NCBI GenBank assembly: GCA_902798755.1
Contig: CADBYC010000009.1
Span: forward strand, 1 to 58,756
Length of the DNA: 58,756 bases
Reading direction: 5' to 3'
Origin: an uncultured Ruminococcus sp.
GTDB taxonomy: Bacteria; Bacillota; Clostridia; Oscillospirales; Acutalibacteraceae
Shown one piece after another: positions 50,539 to 58,756 of the stretch. How positions within the stretch are numbered: position 1 is the first letter of the stretch; each line of letters begins with the position of its first letter. The notes under the pieces are model-generated. The model was not told the origin of the DNA and did no database searches. It saw only the letters and a list, made by a program, of their open reading frames with translations. The translations under genes were made by a program, and so were the position numbers.

Positions 50539-51855
50539 ATGGCTGTTATAATTAAAGATGTAATGCGCAACAGCTATGCCTACCGTGCGGGCTGTGAAAA
50601 GGGGGATACCCTGCTGTCAATCAACGGCAACGATATTGTCGATGTGCTCGACTATCGCTTTTATCAGCTTAATTCTGATTTAGAATTAAAAATCCGCGAT
50701 CAAAAGGGCGTTGTCCACTCTGTCAAGGTGCGTAAGCCCGAGTATGAAGAGCTGGGGTTGGAGTTCGACACCTACCTGATGGATAAGGAGAAGTCCTGCC
50801 GCAATAAATGCGTGTTCTGCTTTATTGATCAGCTGCCAAAGGGTCTGCGTGAGAGCCTGTACTTCAAGGACGACGACAGCCGTCTGTCCTTTCTGTTCGG
50901 CAACTATATCACGCTGACGAACCTGACGGAGCATGAGATCAGCCGTATCATCAAAATGCATATCAGCCCCGTGAACGTCAGCGTACACACGACGAATCCC
51001 GAGCTGCGCGTCAGAATGATGAAGAACCGCTTTGCCGGCGACGCGCTGAAGATACTCAAGCGACTGTCGGAGCATGATATCGTTCTGAACACGCAGATCG
51101 TCTGCTGCCCCTCTTGGAACGACGGGGAAGAACTGAAGCGCACGCTGAAGGACCTGTATGAGCTGAACGTCAACCTGATCGGCGTAGTACCTGTCGGACT
51201 GACAAAGTACCGCGAGGGGTTGGAGAAATTAGAGCCGTTCACGGTCGAGAAGGCGAGAGAGACCGTCGATATCCTCGAAGAATTCGGCGAAATGTGCCTG
51301 AAAACGCGTGGAAAGCGTATCGCTTATGCCGCCGACGAGCTGTATATCAAGGCGGGATATGAGATCCCCGACGCGTCGTTTTACGGCGACTTTGAAGCGA
51401 TCGAGAACGGTATCGGACTGGTCGCTCAGCTCAGAGAGGATTTCCGCGACGAGCTCGATTGGCGAGAAGCGGACGACAGCATCAAAAGGACGGTGTCGAT
51501 CGCCTGCGGCGTATCAGCCGCGCCGTATCTCAGAGAATTGATGGATGAGGCGGAGCAAAAATTCCCTAATGTAAAGGTGAACGTCTATCCCATCGTCAAT
51601 GAATATTTCGGTGAGATGATCAACGTCAGCGGCTTGATCGTCGGAAAAGATCTGATCAACCAACTGAAAAACAAACCGCTGGGGGACGCTTTGCTGATCT
51701 CCTCGGCGATGTTACGATTTGAAAACGATTTATTCCTTGACGACGTGCATATCGACGACGTCAAGAGGAAGCTCAATACAGAAGTAATACCGATCAATAA
51801 CGACGGCGTGATGTTACTCAGCGCCGTTTTAGGAAAGGAGGAGGAAGATGTCTAA
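50539..51855 (+). CDS. DUF512 radical SAM-like protein with PDZ domain
   Basis: 438 residues. An N-terminal PDZ-like region (1-65) precedes Cys87, Cys91 and Cys94 (CRNKCVFC), the 4Fe-4S ligands of radical SAM enzymes, and a C-terminal DUF512 domain. The family usually lies next to der in Firmicutes; its reaction is unknown. GGAGG favours the start at 50539 over ATG at 50527. The stop overlaps the der start by 8 bases. Confidence 0.88.
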   Translation: MAVIIKDVMRNSYAYRAGCEKGDTLLSINGNDIVDVLDYRFYQLNSDLELKIRDQKGVVHSVKVRKPEYEELGLEFDTYLMDKEKSCRNKCVFCFIDQLPKGLRESLYFKDDDSRLSFLFGNYITLTNLTEHEISRIIKMHISPVNVSVHTTNPELRVRMMKNRFAGDALKILKRLSEHDIVLNTQIVCCPSWNDGEELKRTLKDLYELNVNLIGVVPVGLTKYREGLEKLEPFTVEKARETVDILEEFGEMCLKTRGKRIAYAADELYIKAGYEIPDASFYGDFEAIENGIGLVAQLREDFRDELDWREADDSIKRTVSIACGVSAAPYLRELMDEAEQKFPNVKVNVYPIVNEYFGEMINVSGLIVGKDLINQLKNKPLGDALLISSAMLRFENDLFLDDVHIDDVKRKLNTEVIPINNDGVMLLSAVLGKEEEDV

Positions 51856-53167
51856 ACCCGTTATCGCGATCGTCGGCAGACCGAACGTTGGCAAAAGCAC
51901 CCTGTTCAATAAGCTCGTCGGCGAGCGTATCTCTATCGTGGACGATACCCCGGGCGTAACGCGCGACCGTATCTACGGCGAGGTGGAGTGGAGCGGCAGA
52001 AGCGCTCTGCTGATCGACACCGGCGGTATTGAACCCTATTCGGATGATGTTATTCTTTCTCAGATGCGCGAGCAGGCACAGCTCGCCATCGATACAGCGA
52101 ACGTCATCATCATGGTGACGGACGTTCGCTCCGGCTTGGTGGCGACCGATGAGGACGTTGCGCATATGCTGATCAAAAGCAACAAGCCGCTGGTATTGTG
52201 CGTAAATAAATGCGATTCTATCGGCGATCCTCCGCCTGAATTCTATGAATTTTACAAGCTCCCGCTCGAGCCGATCGCCGTATCCTCTGTGCATGGTCAC
52301 GGGACTGGCGATCTATTGGACGCGGCGTTCAAGGAGCTTGACAGCTATGTGGAGGATGAAGCTGATCCCGAGGTGATCTCGGTCGCCGTTATCGGCAGAC
52401 CGAACGTCGGCAAATCCTCGCTGATCAATAAGATCACGGGCGAGAACCGCTGTATCGTGTCGGATATCGCGGGTACGACCCGTGACAGTATCGATACGAA
52501 GATCGAGAACAAGCACGGTATCTTCAACTTCATCGATACAGCGGGTATGCGCCGCAAGAGCAAGGTCACCGACCAGATCGAGCGCTACTCGATCCTGCGC
52601 GCGAAGATGGCGATCGAACGCTGTGACGTGTGCGTGATCATGCTCGACGCCGAGACGGGTATCACCGAACAGGATACCAAGGTCGCTGGGCTCGCGCTGG
52701 AAGCGGGCAAGGCGTGCGTGATCGCCGTCAATAAATGGGACGCGATCGAAAAAGACGACAAGACAATGCAGAACTTCCGCAAGGATATCGAGCGCGACTT
52801 TGCCTTCATGAGCTACGCGCCGACGGTGTTCATTTCCGCTAAGACGGGTCAGCGGCTCGATAATCTCTTTGAGAATATCGTGCATGTCACCAATACCGCC
52901 GCGACGCGTATCACAACGGGTCTTTTGAATGATCTGTTGGCGAACGCGACGGCGCGCGTACAGCCGCCGACAGACAAGGGCAAGAGGTTGAAGATCTACT
53001 ATATGACCCAGACCTCAGTGAAGCCGCCGACCTTCATCTTCTTCTGCAATAACGCTGAGCTGTTCCACTTTTCCTATCAGCGCTATCTCGAGAACCGACT
53101 GCGTGAGGCGTTCGATTTCAGCGGAACGCCTGTCAGATTTATCATAAGGGAGAGGAATAACAAGTGA
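51848..53167 (+). CDS. der: ribosome biogenesis GTPase Der
   Basis: 439 residues with two GTPase domains. GRPNVGKS occurs near residues 9-16 and again near 182-189; DTGGI and DTAGM, NKCD and NKWD complete G3 and G4. The C-terminal KH-like domain binds ribosomal RNA. It acts in 50S assembly. It overlaps the plsY gene by 4 bases. Confidence 0.97.
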   Translation: MSKPVIAIVGRPNVGKSTLFNKLVGERISIVDDTPGVTRDRIYGEVEWSGRSALLIDTGGIEPYSDDVILSQMREQAQLAIDTANVIIMVTDVRSGLVATDEDVAHMLIKSNKPLVLCVNKCDSIGDPPPEFYEFYKLPLEPIAVSSVHGHGTGDLLDAAFKELDSYVEDEADPEVISVAVIGRPNVGKSSLINKITGENRCIVSDIAGTTRDSIDTKIENKHGIFNFIDTAGMRRKSKVTDQIERYSILRAKMAIERCDVCVIMLDAETGITEQDTKVAGLALEAGKACVIAVNKWDAIEKDDKTMQNFRKDIERDFAFMSYAPTVFISAKTGQRLDNLFENIVHVTNTAATRITTGLLNDLLANATARVQPPTDKGKRLKIYYMTQTSVKPPTFIFFCNNAELFHFSYQRYLENRLREAFDFSGTPVRFIIRERNNK

Positions 53168-53868
53168 CTATTGAACTGATTATTCGCACCTTAGCTACCA
53201 TGATCATCGCGTATCTGATCGGCAGTTTCAATCCTGCTATCGTGATCACGCGGCTCAAAACAGGAAAGGATATTCGCACGATGGGTTCGGGCAACGCGGG
53301 CTTTACCAACGTGTTGCGCTCTGTCGGCAAGGGACCCGCGATCGCGACGATCGCGCTGGACTACTTAAAAGGAACCGTAGGCGTATTGATCGGCTGGTGG
53401 ATCTTCTCACAGCTGACCGTCACCAATGAAGTTTCTCCGACCGAGTACGTCATCTACGGACGATATCTTGCGGGATTGTTCGTTATCCTCGGACATTCCT
53501 TCCCGATCTATTACGGCTTCAAGGGCGGCAAGAGCGTTGTTACGGCAAATGCTTTGATGCTGGTGGTCGACTGGCGTGTGTTCCTGATCGTATTAGGCAC
53601 CTTTTTGATCATCTTCTTTTTGACGAAGCTGATCTCCTTGGGATCGATCATCTGCGCGGGACTGTATCCTGTATACACCCTGCTGATCACCTATTTCTGC
53701 GATTATCTGCCGAACCTCGGCACGGAAAATGAGCTGAGATTCCGCTTTGTGCTGATATCGACCGCCTGTGCTTTCGCGGTCGGCGCGCTCGTCATCTTCC
53801 GTCATAAGGATAATCTGAAACGCCTGATCAACGGAGAAGAAAAGCGCATCAAAGCGAAAAAGGATTGA
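53164..53868 (+). CDS. plsY: acyl-phosphate:glycerol-3-phosphate acyltransferase
   Basis: 234 residues, multipass membrane protein. 'GSFNPAIVITRLKTGKDIRTMGSGNAGFTN' (about 20-50) and 'GHSFPIYYGFKGGKSV' (about 112-128) are the PlsY loops. It starts phosphatidate synthesis from acyl-phosphate, which FakA or PlsX can supply. Placement after der is usual. Confidence 0.95.
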   Translation: MTIELIIRTLATMIIAYLIGSFNPAIVITRLKTGKDIRTMGSGNAGFTNVLRSVGKGPAIATIALDYLKGTVGVLIGWWIFSQLTVTNEVSPTEYVIYGRYLAGLFVILGHSFPIYYGFKGGKSVVTANALMLVVDWRVFLIVLGTFLIIFFLTKLISLGSIICAGLYPVYTLLITYFCDYLPNLGTENELRFRFVLISTACAFAVGALVIFRHKDNLKRLINGEEKRIKAKKD

Positions 53869-53899
53869 TACTTGACTCTATCAAGATAGGGAGTATGTT

Positions 53900-55225
53900 A
53901 TGAAACGAATTGTATGTTTCCTGCTGGCAATGATCGCCGTCTTTGCGATGACGATCTCCGCTTCTGCTGTTGATTACGGCTGTAATTTCAGCACCGTATC
54001 AAAGGCGGTATATCTCGAGAATTTGGATACCGGCGCTGTTGTATATGAAAAGAGCGCGGATGAGAAGATGTATCCCGCTTCTACCACCAAGATCATGACC
54101 TATGTCGTGGTCGCGGACAATGTAGCCGACTTTGACGGCACGATGGTGACGATCAATCAGAGCGTGATCGACGGGCTTGATCCCGAGAGCACCGTGATGG
54201 GACTGAGCGACCATATCGGCGAGCAGTATTCGATCCGTGAGCTGCTGTATGGCATGATGCTGCCGTCGGGTAACGACGCGGCGCTGGTGCTGGCGGATTA
54301 CGTCGGCTCAGGTATCGCTGGCTTTGTCGAGAAGATGAACGCGAAAGCGGCGGAGCTCGGCTGCACCAATACGCATTTCGCAAATCCGCACGGTCTTTTT
54401 GACAGTCAGCATTATTCGACGGCGCGGGATATGGCGACGATCGCGAAATATGCCGCGACGACACAGAGCTTCATGGATATCTGTAATACCGAAAGCTATA
54501 CGCCGACGCGCTTTACGCAGCCGATCACCAATACGAACTATATGCTCAGCAAAACAGAGCACGGCGGTCAGTATTACTATCCCTATGTCAAGGGTATCAA
54601 GACAGGCTATCTTGATGAAGCGGGCAAGTGCTTGGTCACGACCGCTGAGAAGGACGGCTATCATTATCTTTGCGTCGCGCTGGGCGCTGATTATTCCTAT
54701 GAGGACGACATCAATCACGCGATGCTGGATAGCTCCTCACTGTACGACTGGGCGTTCAGCAATATCGCCTATCAGACGGTATACAGCGCGTCCGAGGTCG
54801 TCAAGACCATTGACGTCAACTTCGGTAAGAGCGATGATAAGCTGAGCTTAGTGCCGAGCGGCGAACTGACGGCGCTGCTGCCGAATAACTACGATCAGTC
54901 AATGATCAAAGTCGATCTGGAATGTCCCGACAATGTCGACGCGCCTGTATCACAGGATCAGGTCATCGGTAAGGCAACCGTTTACTATGACGATATGACC
55001 GTCGGCACGACCGATATCGTCGCGAACAAGGCGGTAGAGCGCGACCAGATGAAGTATATCATGAATCAGATCAAGGTCTGGTTCCAAAAGAATCTTGTTT
55101 TAGTGATCATCATTGCGGTCGTGATCATTCTGCTGATCATCCTGCTTGTCGCGATCTCAAAGGCGCAGAAGCGCAAACAGCGTGAACGCGCCCGCCAGAG
55201 AGCAAGACGCAGATACAGAGATTAA
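53900..55225 (+). CDS. D-alanyl-D-alanine carboxypeptidase (second copy)
   Basis: 441 residues. A signal peptide (1-23), STTK (about 55-58, catalytic Ser/Lys), SGND (about 117-120) and KTG (about 234-236) show an active-site triad. Unlike the copy at 46.2 kb it ends in a membrane helix (about 400-420) followed by a very basic tail (KRKQRERARQRARRR). It acts on peptidoglycan stem peptides outside the membrane. Confidence 0.9.
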   Translation: MKRIVCFLLAMIAVFAMTISASAVDYGCNFSTVSKAVYLENLDTGAVVYEKSADEKMYPASTTKIMTYVVVADNVADFDGTMVTINQSVIDGLDPESTVMGLSDHIGEQYSIRELLYGMMLPSGNDAALVLADYVGSGIAGFVEKMNAKAAELGCTNTHFANPHGLFDSQHYSTARDMATIAKYAATTQSFMDICNTESYTPTRFTQPITNTNYMLSKTEHGGQYYYPYVKGIKTGYLDEAGKCLVTTAEKDGYHYLCVALGADYSYEDDINHAMLDSSSLYDWAFSNIAYQTVYSASEVVKTIDVNFGKSDDKLSLVPSGELTALLPNNYDQSMIKVDLECPDNVDAPVSQDQVIGKATVYYDDMTVGTTDIVANKAVERDQMKYIMNQIKVWFQKNLVLVIIIAVVIILLIILLVAISKAQKRKQRERARQRARRRYRD

Positions 55226-55240
55226 CCTTAACAATAATTT

Positions 55241-55275
55241 ACCCCTTTGTCCGAATGTGGGCAAAGGGGTTCTTT
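55241..55275. terminator. bidirectional terminator
   Basis: ACCCCTTTG pairs with CAAAGGGGT between convergent genes. Confidence 0.75.
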
Positions 55276-55312
55276 GTATGTAATGGGTTGTTTGAGCTTG
55301 ATAATGAATATA

Positions 55313-56683
55313 TTACATCTTCTCCATGATCTTCTGCGCGACGTAGACGCCGCTGGCGGAGGCATGGGAGAGGGAATGGGTGACGCCTGAGCCGTCGCCG
55401 ATGACGTATAAGCCCTCGTATTCGGTCATCAGGTTCTCGTCGAGAGCGACTTCCATATTGTAGAACTTGACCTCTACGCCGTAGAGCAGGGTGTCGTCGT
55501 TCGCGGTACCGGGGGCGATCTTGTCGAGCGCGTAAATCATCTCGATGATGTCGTCGAGGATACGCTTGGGAAGTACCAGACTCAGGTCGCCGGGGGTCGC
55601 CTGCAGGGTGGGACGAACGGTGCTTTCCTCGATACGGTTGTGGTTGGAGCGTCTGCCGCGTTCGAGATCGCCGAAGCGTTGTACGATAACGCCGCCGCCG
55701 AGCATATTGCTCAGCATGGCGATACTCTCGCCGTAGCCGTTGCTGTCCTCGAAGGGCTCGGAGAAGTGCTTGGAAACAAGCAGCGCGAAGTTGGTGTTCT
55801 CGGTCTTTTTGGAAGGATCCTCAAAGCTGTGACCGTTGACGGTGACGATACCGTTGGTGTTCTCATTGACGACGATTCCGTTGGGATTCATGCAGAAGGT
55901 GCGGACGTTGTCCTCGAATTTTTCGGTGCGGTAGACGATCTTGCTTTCGTACAGCTCGTCGGTCAGATGGGAGAAGATGACGGCGGGCAGCTCGACGCGG
56001 ACGCCGATATCGACGCGGTTTGACTTTGTCCTGATACCGAGCTCGTCGCAGATCTTTTCCATCCATTTAGAGCCGGAGCGACCGACCGATACGATACACT
56101 GCGTGCAGTCGTCGTAACCGTTCTTGTGGTGAACGCGGTAGCCGCCGTCGATGATCTCGATATGCTCGACAGGGGTGTTGAAGTGGAAGTCGATGGTGTC
56201 GGCGATTTTGTTATAAATGTTGCCAAGCACGATGTAGTTGATATCGGTGCCTAAATGACGGACGGACGCGTCCAAGAGATTGAGCTTGTTCTGTGCGCAA
56301 ATCTTTTTGAACGCCGTGCCGGCGGTGGAGTAGAGCTTTGTTTCTGCGCCGCCGTTTTCGACATTGATCTGATCGACATAGCGCATGAGCTCTAAGGCCT
56401 TGTTGCGGCCGATGTACTCGTGCATGGTGCCGCCGAAGTCATTGGTGATGTTGTACTTACCGTCCGAGAAAGCTCCCGCGCCGCCGAAGCCCGACATGAT
56501 CGCGCAGGTCTTGCACTTGACGCAGGATTTTACCTTGTCGCCGTCGATAGGGCATTTGCGGTTTTCAAGGGCGTTGCCTGTCTCAAATACGGCGACCTTT
56601 AAATCGGGACGCTTGGTGGCAAATTCGTATGCCGAGAAAATGCCGCCCGGACCGGCTCCTATGATGATGATATCGTATTTCAT
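55313..56683 (-). CDS. FAD-dependent oxidoreductase (COG2509-like)
   Basis: 456 residues. IGAGPGG (about 7-13) binds FAD. 'CVKCKTCAIMSGFGGAGAFSDG' (about 54-75) is the Cys and Gly-rich segment typical of the COG2509 uncharacterised dehydrogenases. 'YVIGDGSGVTHSLSHASASG' closes the FAD site near the C-terminus. Reaction unknown. The gene lies between a terminator and the adenine deaminase gene, which is upstream in the same direction. Confidence 0.85.
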   Translation of the reverse strand: MKYDIIIIGAGPGGIFSAYEFATKRPDLKVAVFETGNALENRKCPIDGDKVKSCVKCKTCAIMSGFGGAGAFSDGKYNITNDFGGTMHEYIGRNKALELMRYVDQINVENGGAETKLYSTAGTAFKKICAQNKLNLLDASVRHLGTDINYIVLGNIYNKIADTIDFHFNTPVEHIEIIDGGYRVHHKNGYDDCTQCIVSVGRSGSKWMEKICDELGIRTKSNRVDIGVRVELPAVIFSHLTDELYESKIVYRTEKFEDNVRTFCMNPNGIVVNENTNGIVTVNGHSFEDPSKKTENTNFALLVSKHFSEPFEDSNGYGESIAMLSNMLGGGVIVQRFGDLERGRRSNHNRIEESTVRPTLQATPGDLSLVLPKRILDDIIEMIYALDKIAPGTANDDTLLYGVEVKFYNMEVALDENLMTEYEGLYVIGDGSGVTHSLSHASASGVYVAQKIMEKM

Positions 56684-56749
56684 GTTTTTGATTCTCCTGA
56701 TTGTGTGTATTTGCGAGTGAGCGGTTGCCCGCTGACTTGTTTGCTGTAT

Positions 56750-58474
56750 TTAGAACGTCGCTTCGACGATCTTCTGACGGTTGACGTCGATCAAGCCCTT
56801 TCCGTTGAGCCTCAGGACGGGGATAACAGGCAGGCTGACAAAGGCGAGGGTCATAAAGGGGTCAATGTCGTCAGACGCGCCGAGTCGCTTTGCGGCGGCT
56901 TTCAGCTGGTTGAGACGATTTTCGACTTCTTCGATGGGCAGAGGACTCATGAGCCCCGCAATCGGTAGAGGGAGGGATTCGATGACCTTGCCGTTTTCGA
57001 CAACGACCAGTCCGCCGCCCATTTCGCGCACCGCTTCTGCCGCCGCGGCGATATCTTCTTCGCTGCAGCCCGCGACGATCAAATTGTGTGAGTCGTGAGC
57101 GACACTGGTTGCGATAGCGCCGCGCTTGATACCGTAGCCGCTGATAAAGCCGATACCGATGTGACCCGTGTCGTGATGGCGTTCAAAGACGGCGGCTTTG
57201 AGGATATCGCGCTCGATATCGATGCCGTTGTTCTCTTTGCCTGCATCGGTCGGCTGTATGATGATCTCGTCCGTCAGCAGTTCACGGCGTTTGAGACCAA
57301 TCACGCGCTGGCGTTCCTTGATCTCTTTGAAGCGCAGTTGCTCGGGCGTGACCTGAGGCATATGGAAGGAGTGCAGGATCTTCTCGCTGTCGGGGAGCGG
57401 TCTGACGTTGTTATTCAGTACCTTTCCGTTTTCTGCGACCTTTTTGCCGTCGATATAGACCTGCTCGACCTGAAAGTCGATCAGGTCGCTGAGTACGACG
57501 ATATCCGCATGATAACCGGGAGCTACCGCGCCGTAATCCTTCAGACCGAAATAGGTCGCGGTATTGAGGGTGCACATCTGTATCGCGTGCGCGGGCTTGA
57601 CGCCTTTCTCCACCGCCTTGCGGATGATCGCGTCGAGGTGGCCTTCACGGAGGAGATCCTCGGGGTGGCGGTCGTCGGTGCAGAACATCGAACGGCAGCT
57701 ATAGGGCGGCTTGCAGAGGGGGAGAAGGGCGTTGAGGTTCTTCGCGGCGGTGCCCTCGCGGATCATGATCCACTGACCGCGTGACAGTTTCTCGATCGCT
57801 TCGGTCGCGTCGGTACATTCATGGTCGGACTTCACGCCCGCCGCCGTATAGGCGCAAAGGTCCTTGCCGCCGAGGAATGGCGCGTGACCGTCGATGATCC
57901 TGTCCGCTTCTTTTGCGTCGCGGAGCTTTTGCAGTAACGCGGGATCGCCTTCGGTCACGCCGATGGAGTTCATCACTTCGGCGAGTCCGAGGACGTTATC
58001 TTTATCATAATAAGGCTTCAGATCCTCCGCTTCGAGCGTTTCGCCGCTTTCCTCTAAGGGAGCCGCGGGAACGCAGGACGGGAGATTGAAATAGATGTGC
58101 ATATCGAGATTCTCGCACAGCTTCATGATATAGTCGATGCCTTCATTGCCCGCGACATTGGTGATCTCATGCGGGTCGGCCATGACGGCGGTCGTGCCGC
58201 AGGGGAGAGAGCCGCGCTCAAATTCGGCGGGAGTCAGGAGGGTGCTCTCGAGGTGCATATGCGCGTCCATAAAGCCCGGGACGATGATCTTGCCGCTGAC
58301 GTTCACTTCTTCTTTGCCGTCGTACAGTCCGAGTCCCGCGATGAATCCGTCACAGATGGCGACGTCTTTGTGCTCGAGCTGTTCGGTAAAGACATTCAGT
58401 ACGCTGGCGCCTTTGAGGACGAGGTCGGCTTTTTCCCGCCCCATTGCGACGTCGATGATTCTTTTGAGGTTCAT
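56750..58474 (-). CDS. ade: adenine deaminase
   Basis: 574 residues, typical of bacterial Ade. 'PGFMDAHMHLESTLLTPAEFE' (about 70-90) has the HxH metal site, 'TTAVMADPHEITNV' the next ligand, and 'AVAPGYHADIVVLSDL' the amidohydrolase strand. The C-terminal domain with 'SHDSHNLIVAGCSEEDI' is specific for the family. It converts adenine to hypoxanthine. The start follows GGAGGG. Confidence 0.95.
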   Translation of the reverse strand: MNLKRIIDVAMGREKADLVLKGASVLNVFTEQLEHKDVAICDGFIAGLGLYDGKEEVNVSGKIIVPGFMDAHMHLESTLLTPAEFERGSLPCGTTAVMADPHEITNVAGNEGIDYIMKLCENLDMHIYFNLPSCVPAAPLEESGETLEAEDLKPYYDKDNVLGLAEVMNSIGVTEGDPALLQKLRDAKEADRIIDGHAPFLGGKDLCAYTAAGVKSDHECTDATEAIEKLSRGQWIMIREGTAAKNLNALLPLCKPPYSCRSMFCTDDRHPEDLLREGHLDAIIRKAVEKGVKPAHAIQMCTLNTATYFGLKDYGAVAPGYHADIVVLSDLIDFQVEQVYIDGKKVAENGKVLNNNVRPLPDSEKILHSFHMPQVTPEQLRFKEIKERQRVIGLKRRELLTDEIIIQPTDAGKENNGIDIERDILKAAVFERHHDTGHIGIGFISGYGIKRGAIATSVAHDSHNLIVAGCSEEDIAAAAEAVREMGGGLVVVENGKVIESLPLPIAGLMSPLPIEEVENRLNQLKAAAKRLGASDDIDPFMTLAFVSLPVIPVLRLNGKGLIDVNRQKIVEATF

Positions 58475-58548
58475 ATGCTCCCTCCTTCATATCGTTATCA
58501 TGAAAATGATACGGTCTGTGGTTGTTGATACTCATATCTTTTCACTTT

Positions 58549-58577
58549 ATATTATCATATATTTTATAGGAGTTCAA
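58549..58577 (-). promoter_or_regulatory. ade promoter
   Basis: Leftward TTGAAC, a 17-base spacer and TAATAT, 75 bases before the ade start; no riboswitch fold was recognised between them. Confidence 0.5.
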
Positions 58578-58641
58578 TCATTATTTTAGCCATTCTGTCA
58601 AATTGTTTGAAAAAACATTTTCGATTCCTTAAAAATAGATA

Positions 58642-58670
58642 TTGACATTTCAAGAATAAAATGCTATAAT
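58642..58670 (+). promoter_or_regulatory. tRNA-Leu promoter
   Basis: Perfect TTGACA, a 17-base spacer and TATAAT, 15 bases before the tRNA. Confidence 0.9.
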
Positions 58671-58685
58671 TCGACTGTTCGATAT

Positions 58686-58756
58686 GCGAGTGTGCTGGAA
58701 TAGGCAGACAGGCACGTTTGAGGGGCGTGTGTCTTTGACGTACGGGTTCAAGTCCC
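58686..58756 (+). tRNA. tRNA-Leu(GAG), cut by the window end
   Basis: The acceptor 5' strand GCGAGTG begins at 58686. The anticodon stem CACGT/GCGTG holds the loop TTGAGGG, giving anticodon GAG. A long variable arm (TGTCTTTGACGTAC) marks a class II tRNA, and GGGTTCAAGTCCC begins the T arm. The 3' end lies outside the window. Confidence 0.88.

Noticed and set aside
58474-58560. Purine riboswitch before ade
   Set aside because: No conserved purine-aptamer core or matching helices were found in the leader.

Overview
The window looks like chromosomal DNA from an endospore-forming, Gram-positive clostridium of the Ruminococcus/Oscillospiraceae type. This is inferred from family content, not from a search. 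The evidence is a dipicolinate synthase pair (dpaA-dpaB), two secreted proteins ending in cellulosomal dockerins, DUF1540 and DUF6809 proteins, FakA/FakB-type fatty-acid kinase genes, AGGAGG-like ribosome binding sites, and vegetative promoters of the TTGNNN-N17-TATAAT type.

Layout. (1) 1-8.4 kb is visibly more AT-rich than the rest and carries mostly unrecognised genes. A leftward set encodes a PD-(D/E)XK-like protein, two glycine/alanine-rich proteins, a TerB-like protein, a lipoprotein and a membrane Ser/Thr kinase. Divergent from the kinase are an HTH regulator and a 30-residue hydrophobic peptide. A shortened tRNA-Trp follows. (2) 9-12 kb holds small membrane proteins, an alpha/beta hydrolase, a STAS protein and a BI-1 family protein. 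(3) 12-21.4 kb is a lipid block: acyl-activating enzyme fused to a carrier domain, two PlsC-type acyltransferases, a second acyl-activating enzyme, a free ACP, an LRAT-like protein and an alpha/beta hydrolase in one operon, followed by a DegV (FakB-like) protein and FakA. A perfect parS site lies just after fakA. (4) 21.5-29.9 kb is mixed: another hydrolase, a zinc-ribbon membrane protein, a PqqD + S26-peptidase pair, a CotH-dockerin protein, pncB, an MscS channel and a short-chain dehydrogenase. (5) 30-37.3 kb has a leftward recD2-comF-mreB run and a rightward CofE-like, alanine racemase and ATP-grasp set. (6) 37.4-39 kb is an IS110-family element with a candidate bridge RNA. (7) 39-58.8 kb is mostly housekeeping: a dockerin protein, dpaAB, metY-like, ispD, ispF, two D,D-carboxypeptidases, pgi, yceD-rpmF, DUF512-der-plsY, an FAD protein, adenine deaminase and the start of a tRNA-Leu.

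How the genes may work together. The Fak pair would phosphorylate free fatty acids. The acyl-activating enzymes and carrier proteins could present acyl groups to the PlsC and LRAT-like enzymes, making a phospholipid or an unusual acylated product. Region 1 could be a stress or phage-response island under HTH/kinase control, but that is inference. Three copies of a long palindromic element (19.5, 29.0 and 41.1 kb) and several short palindromes next to ribosome binding sites show that small repeats have spread through intergenic DNA.
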